Under the pieces are notes generated by a model. The model was given only the letters and a program-made list of their open reading frames with translations. It was not told where the DNA came from and searched no databases. Below, piece by piece: positions 50,466 through 60,763 of a DNA stretch of 64,000 bases. The stretch spans positions 791,606-855,605 of the forward strand of contig NW_006920420.1 of assembly GCF_000344685.1 (NCBI RefSeq). The letters are read 5' to 3'. Every line of letters begins with the position of its first letter. The stretch's first letter is position 1. The DNA is from Gloeophyllum trabeum ATCC 11539 (lineage: Eukaryota > Basidiomycota > Agaricomycetes > Gloeophyllales > Gloeophyllaceae). A program made the position numbers and the translations under genes.

Positions 50466-51082
50466 AACGAAGCCTGGAGCAGTTGACATTTTTTGCAATG
50501 CAACTTGTAGCAGCTTGTAGCCGGAGTGGACTGCTGGGACAACTCGGACATGTCTGTTATATACAGTTTGATTACTCCTCCCATCGACGGGGAAATGAGC
50601 CTGAGCCTATGTCGGCCGGTCAAAGGTCGAGCCTGACCAAACCATGGGCATTCTGTACAACGAGTAGTAAGTAAGCGATAGTCCGCTCGGCCAGTCATTG
50701 CAGAGCTCAAGTACTGGCCATAGATCGTTCCGTGAGTGCATCCGAGTGATTGGGTATCTGCTGTCTCCTCCATTTGTCCGGAGGCTTCTGGTGAAAAATG
50801 GAAAGCAGCTTCACGGCCGATGGCGCTTGGGGTTCTCTCCTCAAGCATGTATTACCAGAATGAAAAGTATTGATCAAGTCCCTCGCCACACAACAAGAAT
50901 TGTAAGTAATGACAGCGCTTGAAACGAACGCACGCGACGAGCCTCCATGGCTATCGCAAAGTGGACCAGAGACGCGTTATGGCCTGCATCGCGTCAGCCA
51001 TCCGAACCATCCATGTCGACTTACCGGTCGCCTCGTCATCCGCAAACAAGTCAGCCACCCTTTCAGCCATCGAGACAGCCGC

Positions 51083-51097
51083 CCAATGATGTATAAA
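51083..51097 (+). promoter_or_regulatory. CCAAT and TATAAA elements of the ferritin-fold gene
   Basis: CCAAT at 51083-51087 is followed by TATAAA at 51092-51097. The pair lies about 100 bp before the ATG at 51196, a good core promoter spacing. The two boxes are unusually close together. Confidence 0.5.
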
Positions 51098-51195
51098 GGG
51101 GCTCGCGAGATTCGGGAGCAGCAGCTCTACGCTCTCTCCCTCTCACTTCCACCTCCGCTCTCAGCCGCACTTGAACTTCCATTCATACCTCCGAG

Positions 51196-52358
51196 ATGTT
51201 CAAGTACACGTCCGCTGCAGTTGCTATTGCTCTCGTCAGTGGTATCACCTCCGTCGGAGGTGCACCTCACCACGCGACACGTGACCTGACCCCGGTCCCC
51301 GGTTCGTACTCGTCTCCCTCTCGCCCTCATCGAATAGAGACACTGACAGTGGGGCGAGGACAGACGTCACCGTCCTACAGTTCGCGCTGACCCTCGAGCA
51401 TCTGGAGAGCGCGTTTTACCACGGGGCGCTGGAGAAGTTCGACGCGAATGCGTTCGCGAGCGCGGGATTCCCGACCTGGGTTCGCGAGCGGTACGAGCAG
51501 ATCGCAGGCCATGAGGCGTCGCATGTCGCGTTCCTGACGAAGGCCATTGGGGACAACGCGACCAAGCCGTGCACATACAGCTTGTGAGCTCATTCGCTGC
51601 CTTATTGAGTCCCCAGCTATGGAGTGTGGCTGAGCACGATTGAACAGCCCGTACACGGACCCCAAGAGCTTTGCGGCTTTGAGTTTGTCAATTGAGGGGG
51701 TCGGAACTGCTGCGTACACCGGAGCAGCGCATTTGCTGTCCAATCCGGATGACCTCAATGCTGCCGGTGTATGACCAATCTTTCTCTGGTCCGATACGCC
51801 CAGTTGGCTGACCGAAGGTCCATAGTCCATTCTAGCTACAGAGGCTCGCCAGACCAGTTGGATCCATGCCGCAGTGAACAAGGGCGAGCCGTGGTCGGGC
51901 GCGTACCAGACGCCGCTCACGCCTTCCGGCGCGTACTCTTTGGCTTGTAAGTCTCACATAATCGATAATCTCGTGGCATTAATTGCTTATCGTACCATGA
52001 AGCTCCGTTTATCAAGTCGTGCCCCGAGAGCAACCCTCCTCTGCCTGTAAAGGCATTCCCTGGCCTGACCATTAGTCCCTCGATGCCCAAGGCAGGATCT
52101 ACGATCAAAGTCGCCGTCGACAAGTTCGACACCGTTGGCATGTTCATGGCATACTACAGCGGCCTATCCGTCCTATCCTCGGAGATTCAGAACGGCGAGA
52201 CGGTGATTCCAGAGGGGTTGCAGGGAGTAGTATTCGCGGGCGTTGTGTCTGAGAAATCGACACAGGACAAGACGCCTACCGATGAGACTATGAAGAGCGG
52301 GTTGGTGGCTATTGATTTCGGGCTGCCTGCTGATGCGAAGGATACGTCGCCGATGTAA
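51196..52358 (+). CDS. Secreted ferritin-like-fold protein (Rds1-like)
   Basis: A signal peptide [20 protein letters not shown] precedes [20 protein letters not shown]. The latter is the first helix of a four-helix ferritin-like domain with conserved E.xH-type residues. The second helix is [20 protein letters not shown], with the His pair. Then come [20 protein letters not shown] and AHLLSNPDD, joined to [16 protein letters not shown]. The C-terminal part ([20 protein letters not shown]... to DAKDTSPM) is a beta-rich domain common to the Rds1 stress-response family. Four or five short introns. The expected role is stress or nutrient response at the cell surface. The metal-binding residues look present, but catalysis is unknown. 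Confidence 0.82.
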
Positions 52359-53509
52359 CTAGTCCGCGAACTTGTTTTTCTTTGCTTTAAATAGGGTCTA
52401 TAGGGTGCAATACAACGGGATTCTGCCGTGTCATGAAAGCAAGAGATATTTCATCGGGCATTCAGCATTGCCTGTGCATATGGAATGGACATGACCATTA
52501 CACTCCGAGTCTGGCACGAACTCTCGTTATTAGCAATGTCCATTGCGAGCTTGCTCCCTTTGGAAGTTGGATGTATCCAGATGCTCCTGTAGTTCTGGAG
52601 TGGATCCTAGTTTCGTGATGCTCCCGCAGATGTGGCTGGTGGTGGCGAACTCTACTCTCGGATGTGGCGCGGAAGTTGTGTACTGTATAAGGTAACCTAG
52701 TTAGCGACGGATCAGTGACTTCTGGCAGCACCGATGTATCACTGGGTACATCACCCATATTGAGCATGCAGAAAACTGTGAAATTAACGGGTCAAAGGTC
52801 AAACTTTTTTCATGATTGTCCATTGCACAATTGGTGAACCGAACTAGAATAATACTACTTTTGAATGTGCAAAAATCTGATTGTGGCACAGGATATGTTC
52901 TTTGTTCAGCACTATTCATTGAGCTTTCATATGTTTTTCAAGGCAACACTATGAACAAAATTTGACCTTTGTCCGGTTTCTTTCACACTTTCTCAGTGGC
53001 TCAATATGGGAATTGCACCCAGTGTATCGGAGGACGATCGTATGCCAAGCCAAGACCGCGTTTACATACGACGCTGTCTTTCTTTCAAGGTCATCTATTC
53101 GATGTTCCTGGACAAGCAGCGCACTGCCTGAATATTGAATGCCAGTCTGGGTTTGTCAAGTACAGCGCAAGTTCCAATACGCTCGTCAATCCTCCAATGG
53201 TTTGCACGCCGAAGGAGCGTTCTCCTCACCTCGCCAACTTGGCCGGTAACCAGGCACCTAACAGACTGCCGGTAGTCTTCGAATGTGCCGTGTATAAAGT
53301 GCATGAGTTGCCCTCGGGGGCCTTTATTCTCTCCCTTCAGCATAACTGACAGGTTCAGCCCTCGGTTTCGTGCCCTTCGTTCTTCTCGTCTTTCTTGTCG
53401 CCCTTGACTCCCTTTGCCTAACCCGTCTGTGACGGCTGCAAGTGCCATTCATTCACTCTCGATCTCCTAACCAGCTGTCCACATCACCTTCCCCTCTTCG
53501 ACAAGCATA
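52359..53509. other. Intergenic, no supported gene
   Basis: Nothing recognisable. The frames at 52969-53349 (+) and 53095-53448 (-) are mutual shadows without motifs. A TATAAA-like string occurs near 53292, about 215 bp before the next ATG. Confidence 0.4.
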
Positions 53510-53973
53510 ATGCGAGTGGCATCTTTCCTTACCGCTGTCGCCTTCGCCGCCGGAGCGTTGGCTGGCCCGATCTATTCCCGCACCACTCAAGTCACTGATG
53601 TCAAGTGCACTGACCCAAACACGTACGTCCGAACCCCACTTATATCAGTGATCTGCGTTCCACGACTAACATTCCCTACAGGACATTGGACTCTCACACA
53701 TCCAACGTAGCCCTCCTTCAAATTTGCGGCGGCATTGCCGGGTCTATCCAGAAGTGCCAAGGCAACCCAACCACGACCACCGGTGAGAGCGGCAATGTCC
53801 GCTTCAGCATCACACCCGTGGTTCAGGGTGCCACCATCAACGTCTCGAAGGGTCGGTGGGAGCAGGGCATTAAGGCAGCTTTCGCAGTCTGTGGGCAAAA
53901 TAAGCCTTTCGAGGCTACCTTTGACAAGGGTGCGAGCACGGGGGATATAAGGGTGACGTACGGGCCGAAGTAG
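53510..53973 (+). CDS. Small secreted protein with four cysteines
   Basis: MRVASFLTAVAFAAGALA is a clear signal peptide. The mature part of about 110 residues begins with GPIYSRTTQVTDVKC, then, after an intron of about 60 nt, SNVALLQICGGIAGSIQKC. It ends KAAFAVCGQNKPFEATFDKG followed by STGDIRVTYGPK at 53973. Four cysteines are present in the mature protein, allowing two disulfides. The family is not recognised. The length, signal peptide and Cys number are those of fungal small secreted proteins (candidate effector, antimicrobial or hydrolase-inhibitor roles). No activity can be assigned. The gene sits downstream of the secreted ferritin-fold gene in the same orientation. Confidence 0.7.
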
Positions 53974-54900
53974 GGTTGGAATGGGATAGAACGCTTTCTG
54001 GCGGTTCGCTTGTTGAGGCAGTAGATACATTACTAGTACTGCCACAGGTGCAATACGGGAAATCAAGGGTTGGATACCGTGTGACGCTGTAGCCTGCTCA
54101 TGCCATCGACCGTGAACGATCACAACACTATGATCGTTCAGCTGGGACTACGGCCAGTGACCACACTGCTTACATTGATATCCTTCTGAAGTTCTGATTC
54201 CACTGGCTCAGTGGCTGGCGCCACAATGCCCAGGACACGGAAGAAGCCGGTGATATTAATACATTTGCGGGACATTTGCGGGACTGGAGGTGCATATGTT
54301 TTCTGTCAGCGTACTTTCTGACGTTTCTGATAATGGAGTAGCGTGTTCTGTCAGGTTGTGAACTGCCTCGAACTCGGCCCTCATCCGGTTCACCCCCAGT
54401 ATGGACACTGGTACTCGCGCTGCGGTTTCTCCTTCCATAGGGCGCAGGCAATACCAGTTTAAACTTCTGCATGTGCTTCCGCGCAGTGAACCAGTATTCC
54501 ACAGCTATCACTGATTCTGATCCTGATTATGTTTTGATTGATTCATGCATCTACACTCGCAGGCTGCTGAATTCCATGATGCAAGATGGACCAATCGTGA
54601 CGGGCGATATCCTCAAGCCCGGTCAGAGTACAGACTGACCGTGGTGGTATCAGGCAGCCATGGTTATCAGGCAGCCATGGTCAACATTAGCAAGCCGTCT
54701 ATCCATCTATCAGTGATCACAGGCGGCAGCGCAGGTTTGGTTGATCGGCTCCCCTGCTGTCTCCTAATTCTCGGCTGTTATATGTTCCCGCTTCTGCTGA
54801 CAGACTGTTCCTGTTATGACGTTTTCCTAACGTCCCAATATTTAGCTGCACTTGCATCAATAGGGTGCACCATACTTTTATCGAAGGAACTTCACAGATC
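53974..54900. other. Intergenic, tandem repeat only
   Basis: No gene supported. It holds an exact 17-bp tandem duplication (54648-54681) and is the upstream region of the decarboxylase gene. Confidence 0.45.
54648..54681. repeat. Exact 17-bp tandem duplication
   Basis: TATCAGGCAGCCATGGT is present twice in direct tandem with no spacer. Perfect identity suggests a recent slippage or repair event. Confidence 0.8.
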
Positions 54901-57900
54901 ATGTCTGATGCACTGGCTGCCCGTGATGCCGCGCGACAAAGGCTCAGTGCATATTTCCTCGGGCCAAAAGCAGAGAACCTTGACTACATGCTCAAGTTCT
55001 TACATGCCATGATAGAAGATATGCGACGAAGCCGCATGCGCTTTGGCCCCTCTGACAAGGTGAGCTATTCAACGGTACACGAGCCCCTGAGGCTTTAGGA
55101 CCCAACCCATGCTACTTGCCCGTCATTTCCAGGTTTCCATAGATTCCAGCACGCGTGCCTCTGAGCCCTTCGAGAACGCAATGGTGGAATTTGAGGCATT
55201 GTTCCGTCGAATATCCGTTTTTATCTCGGAGCATAGTGTTCCTATATACTCGCCCAGATATATGGCACATATGGTGTCAGAAAATTCTTGTACGGCTCGC
55301 TCGTCTTCTGTCTGACATTCTAGACTGCTGACAGCTTTGTCGGTATACAGTGCCAGGAACGCTCGGATACATGCTTGGCCTGCTTTACAACCAAAACAAC
55401 GTGGGTCTTCCTCAGTCTCCCGCTGTACGTAGACATATGCTGAGAATGATCAGGTTGCGCTAGAGGTGTCGCCAGTCACAACCTTGCTTGAGTGGGAAGT
55501 ATGTCGCGTTCTCCTAGACTGCGCCGCCGAGCTCCAGCTAAACTGATTTCACTAGGTAGGGCAGCAATTGTGCGCTCTTATGGGATTTAGGCGTCATCCA
55601 CGGAGAGCCGAAGATGACAGCTCGCCGGACAATGCTAATGAGCCTTATGGTTGGGGTATGTGCTTTATACATTCCCCTCCGATATTCATGTCTGCGTTCT
55701 TACTGTGAAGGTTAGGGCACATTACATGCGACGGTTCGGTGGCGAACCTAGAGTCCATCTGGTACGTGGGCTGATACTCTACTATGATTGTCAGCTGAGT
55801 ATCTGGCGTGTACTATCTCTAGGGTTGGTCGGTATTCTCGCGTTTATGTTGTGGGCGTGTACGCTGCTTACCCTGGCTCATAGCTCGGAACCTCAAATTC
55901 TACCCGCTTTCCTTGCGAAACGCCATGACTAAACCGAGGATAAAGGCGCATGATGATCAAGAAGTGGAGATGCCTCCACCACTTGCCTTTGCCTACGGTA
56001 CCTTTCAGGTCTGCACGTGCACAGGCCAGACCAAATTATTCAAAGACTGCACCATATGGGAGCTTTTGAACCTCACTCCTGACACGGTGTTGGGTCTGCC
56101 AATCCAGCTCAGTTGTCAATTCGGCGTGTCTTCTGCGTTTGTAGAGGAAGCAATGCAGGACTACGACGTGCAGTCCGTCGGGAAAGACGAGCTCGTGCAC
56201 CAGCACGGCTTAAGTCAACCAGTTTATTTTATCTCCAAGGCTCGCCATTATTCTTGGCCAAAGGGTGCAGGTGCGTCGAGTTCGCACTCTAGTAAGCAGT
56301 TTTATACAAGGAAGTCCTTCTTCTCTCATTGTCAGCCGTGACTGGTATCGGATCCAGTAACCTCATCGGCGTTAAAGTAGATCTAGCCATCCGCCTTGAC
56401 GTTGCGGACCTGCGGCGTAGACTGGACGACTGCCTCACTGGACAGATACCGGTGTATTGCGTAGTTGCTATAATCGGCACTACCGAGCACGGCGCAGTGG
56501 ACCCTCTATCCGAGATAGTCCAACTGAGACAGGAGTTTCAGCGGAAGGGCTTATCATTCTTGATCCATGCCGATGCTGCTTGGGGAGGCTATTTTGCGAC
56601 ATTGAAGAGGCCTGCAGCCCAGGGGGTGGGCCTTTCACACAGACATCTACCCATTCCGCTCCATAATCATACGAACCAGCAGCTATGCGCACTGAAGTTC
56701 GCTGACTCTATCACAGTCGACCCGTAAGTGGTCCTACTTTGCTCGCGGAATGATTGTCTGACTTCATCAGGCATAAAGCGGGATATGTACCGTATCCTGC
56801 CGGTGGCCTATGCTACCGGGACGAGCGACTTAAATTCCTCGTAAGTTGGACCAGTCCCTACCTTGACGGTCAACAGAACGCCGTGGACCGCATGGGTACG
56901 TATGGCATAGAAGGAAGGTCAGTGCTTGGCCCCATTCTTATCCTCGAGTTCGATTAATCCGTAGGTTAATAACCAGCAAACCCGGGGCTGCCGCGGTTGC
57001 CGCTTTCCTCAGTCACGAAGTTCTTGGTCTTAACGCTAAGGATAGTGGGTACCAGACTCTGCTCAGCGAGGCCCTTTACACATCTGCGAAGGTGTGTTCT
57101 ACGGCTTTCCAACACGCTCTATTCATACAGTGTCGATAGCTGCACTGCCACTGGGCGACCATAGACACTGGGGTCGATGGGATCATAACGACGTCTCTGC
57201 AGATGTTGCCTGCGGAGAAAGACGGGAGTGACGTCGAAGCTCAAAAGGACTTCATTCGGTTGAAGATTCTCGGTCGAGCCGACTCCGATATCCTTCAGGA
57301 TAAAGAAGCTCATGAATTTCTCAGCCACGTTGGCTCCGACCTCATGATTAACACTTTCGCTTGCAACTTCCGCGTCGGAAATGTTCTAAACGAGGATCTG
57401 GAGGAGGCTAATTACCTGAATAGACGTATCTTCGAAGAGATGTCTATAATGAAGGTAACGGACGAGCCATCTGACAAGGAAGCCATTATCATGGCCACAA
57501 GTCTTCCTCAAGATACATATGGCGACTGCGCCTCAGTCTGGAAAAGAAGGATGGGTTTGAAGGGAAACGAAGACCTCTATGCCTTGGGAAACATCTGCAT
57601 GTCCCCGTTCTCCAACGCGAGCAACATAGTGACTGAAGCTGTTCGCTACTTCAACGAGGTCGCCCTAAGAGTATCTGCTGTAAGTGCACTGTTGTAATTC
57701 ATGGCCGCGGTGCTTACTTCGCTTGCTGCAGGACTGCCGATGGAGAAGCATGGTCACTCCTGACGTTCACTCCTTCCTTCTCCAAGGCATTGATCCCATT
57801 TATCTGTCGTATTTGCCCACTCTTCAGGCCGCAAACGGTCGAAATCAGATTATCCTACAAGTGCACATGCCTTCCGCGGCGACCAATCGATACCTTGAGG

Positions 57901-58715
57901 CGAGAAGCCAGCCATCAGCACAATTCTTCACTATAACAACAGCCGAATCGTTGACGCTGGACAGCATCGCATGCGATGGTGCATCGTTCCAAGCTGTCAT
58001 GCATGCCGGCCATCCAGAACCAGACCATAAACAGGCCTGTGGGTGTCGCAGTTTCACTGTCTCTGTCCTACGCGTCGTGCGATGTTTCTCTATAGCGAAG
58101 AAATGTCCCGCTCAGGATTACCCCCTTGGCATCCCATTCTTTCTGTACGGGTGCCACGCAGCAGCTCATCTCGAGCATATCCTGACCCACGCACCGGATG
58201 CCCACATTTGTGCTAGCGAAGTCCAGTTACACTTTGGCGACAGGCAATCGGTCGTCGAGGAGGGGCTTGAAGCAGGTTGGGTTGCTGTTATGGAACATCT
58301 CCCGGAGCCCGTGATACGACAACCTGGTTGCACTTGGCCACCAGCCTTATTCTACCCTGATACACAGCCTAGAAAATTCAAAATCGCCGTGCACGAGGAC
58401 AACACCAGGAATTATTGCTCGCCTCTTCAGGCCTCTTGTGCACTAGGAGATAAGATCGCGGAAGGCAGCATTACTTTGGGTCGTCGTGTTTATGTCGACA
58501 ATCATTTCCTAAACGTGGACCCTATCGATGCAACAACTTCAACTTGTCGGTCTATTTTCCGGAGATTCACACCTCGAGCAAGTCGCGAGCAAGCGAGGTA
58601 TACCGCTGGAACATTGTTTAATACATTCTTCCACCCTATCGAAAAAGGATCACAGCGAGGCTCAAAATTAGAAGATGAAAGGAAAGGGAGCAACACCTCT
58701 TGTATCTTCTGCTAG
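54901..58715 (+). CDS. PLP-dependent (group II) decarboxylase with C-terminal extension and CaaX-like end
   Basis: This is an amino-acid decarboxylase of the tyrosine/DOPA decarboxylase type. Start MSDALAARDAARQRL, then MLGLLYNQNNVALEVSPVTT, GHITCDGSVANLESIW, VARNLKFYPLSLRN, FQRKGLSFLIHADAAWGGYF (Asp of the PLP pocket) and DSITVDPHKAGYVPYPAGG (Schiff-base Lys). GSKPGAAAVAAFLSHEVLGL follows. The catalytic core ends near 57650. An extra domain of about 340 residues follows, with a block starting DVHSFLLQGIDPIYLSYLPT that is shared by long fungal decarboxylases. Its distal part holds FLYGCHAAAHLEHILTHA and ends KLEDERKGSNTSCIFC at 58715. The terminal CIFC fits a CaaX prenylation box behind Lys/Arg residues. 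About a dozen exons are present, including a predicted 5-nt microexon (55823-55827). The substrate is not predictable. Confidence 0.85.
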
Positions 58716-59116
58716 CCAACTACTCGGCAATATCGACGATCATCTCGATTCCGAGTTGTGAATGGCTAATTCATGTAATCTAGTACTACTTCCTCGACGA
58801 GCTTCTTGATCTCCCAGTCATTGGATAACACAAGCAGAGGTAGGCACTGTTCCATCAATCTCCCATCAATCGAGTTGCATAAACGATGTATAAGATTGAT
58901 GTTGGCTAAGCTGGCCATTCTGGATCAACAGCGTGCCACCTCTCCAGCATCTCTATTGCCAGATCCCAGTCGGCTTGAATCGGCCTCTTCCACATCCATT
59001 ATTGTAATTCATCTGCTTTCTGTCACATCCGCTTTAAGACGTCCATTCTCGGCTGAGACTGGCCGTCTTCCCTCTTCTGCATCATATCCTGCTCCGTAGA
59101 ACCAGGTACGTTGAAG
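58716..59116. other. Tail region between decarboxylase and FAD monooxygenase remnant
   Basis: On the minus strand, text such as MWKRPIQADWDLAIEMLERW (near 58930-59000) looks like the far C-terminus of the FAD monooxygenase, past a stop at 59117. This suggests the remnant once extended further. Otherwise nothing is recognised. Confidence 0.35.
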
Positions 59117-60102
59117 TCAAACGTCAAACAGATGTCCGGTATTTCCAGATCCTTCGAGAACAATGTTCACCACTGGTCGTCGGATACTGTCATAGATGGT
59201 GAGAGCGCGTGGAATCGTCGTCTTTGTGCATAGCGGATGGGTGAGCTGGGACGAGAGGATGTAAGAGTCCTACATATTGAGAAAACAGGTCAGCAACGCC
59301 GCTGGTAAATATGCTAAAACACGCACCTCGATAGCTTGCGCGGCGCCTGACGCCTGATGCGGCGACATTGCATGTGCCCATTCAAGATAATATAGTGGGT
59401 AGCTACTGGAGATAACTGTGGCGCCGCACCCCATAGCCAAGCAACAACCCTATTAGATATGAACGAGGGAGGCGATCTGAGGTGCTGGATTACCCGCCGC
59501 GTAGGGTCTTATATGCACTGTATACGCCTCACTAAGCTCCAAGTATAACGGAGCACCAATGATAGGAAGGCTTACTGGCGATCGGTCCTTGATTTCTTTA
59601 TCCAGTGCGACATTGTCAAGGACTTCTTCCTTCGGGGCCGAAGTCACCGTAGGCCCACCCAACACGGCACCTTCTAGATCCAGCCTGCTGAATACCAGTG
59701 CAGTATTGATCTGAACGAAGTCTCGCACTAGCCTGGTAAGTCTGACTTGTGCATGTGAGATGTTCGGGGCCCTGTCAACGGCCCTTGAGTAAAAAAAAGG
59801 GTAGGACTGACGGGGAGGATACCGGCCTTCCGCACTTGTCGCGGCCGCGAGACTCTCACCAAGCCCATTCCATGACCGATATTCCACACCTGGGGATACA
59901 TCCCGATACCTGCGCCGATTCCCATGAATCGGTGGGCAGCTTCATATATGTTGACCTCAATGTCAGAGGCTTTAGATAGAGCGGCGGCGCAGACTAGGCC
60001 TCCGATGCCTCCGCCCCTGTCGTTAATATCAGTACTGTAGGCTCCCAAGGCCTGAATATGCACGGCTTACACGATCGCAACTATCAACTTGGGCTGGGTC
60101 AT
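59117..60102 (-). pseudogene. Truncated FAD-dependent monooxygenase (salicylate-hydroxylase-like)
   Basis: The start is intact. MTQPKLIVAI joins across a gtgtaa...cgacag intron to GGGIGGLVCAAALSKASDIEVN and IYEAAHRFMGIGAGIG, the GxGxxG FAD-binding fold. The C-terminal part is also recognisable: AHAMSPHQASGAAQAIE joined to DSYILSSQL, then LTIYDSIRRPVVNIVLEGSG with NTGHLFD. The middle that should carry the GADG/substrate region (about 230 residues) cannot be found. The text there (59453-59728) does not resemble the family, and the GDAAHA motif is reduced to EWAHA. The gene therefore looks deleted or scrambled in the middle. An alternative is a very divergent paralogue with many introns. It lies tail-to-tail with the decarboxylase. 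Confidence 0.6.
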
Positions 60103-60763
60103 AGATGTATCACCAGCAGAGACTGCAGTACGCCAACACCGGGCGAACAACTTGGGATTAAATACTGCCGTCTCTAACCTATACAACAAGGTCTCGGCCG
60201 GTTCTGAAATAAAGAAATGTTAGGTGGGAGTTCTCCAGCGTGGCGAAGGAGGTATGCCGTACCTTGAACGACAATCTATAAATGGTGATTGACGGATCGA
60301 GATGCAGCACCAAGCACAACCTTGGGATGTTCCTGTCGGGAGGGACAGGGACTAGTACCCGTAGTCAGATTACACCTGGGCCAACGGCAAATTCGCCACG
60401 GTCGCAAGACTATACTAGCTATCAAGCTTGGGCGCGGCGTGGCACGCTTTTCCGATGGCACCCGTCGTAAACACGGTGGTCCACGATTGTACCTTGTACT
60501 TATTAGCTTTGTCTCCGGTGTCTGAGCAACGCACGGATGGGAAGGTCCACGGACGAATGAGCCGGAAACAACTCCGAGACTTTCTTCTATGCACCCGTGG
60601 TGGCGACAAGAGAACTGATATACGCGTTTTACTCGCACATGATACCAATAAATTAGCTACATCTACATGCATCGGCTTCATACACAGGATACCGATACCT
60701 AAGACAGCATCAGACAGAGCACCACTATTACATGGATGTCATGAGTGAGACTACTACACACAC
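60103..60763. other. Intergenic, no supported gene
   Basis: Upstream of the FAD-monooxygenase remnant and downstream of MID1. Frames at 60276-60638 (-) and 60428-60748 (+) overlap and carry no motif. Confidence 0.4.

Larger units (their letters stand above)
50174..51195. other. Intergenic with telomere-like repeat and promoter
   Basis: This is the shared upstream region of the DUF1524 gene (-) and the ferritin-fold gene (+). It contains a TTAGGGTTAGGGTTA stretch and a CCAAT and TATAAA pair. No gene is recognised; the open frames at 50279-50848 (-) and 50698-50922 (+) lack motifs. Confidence 0.45.
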
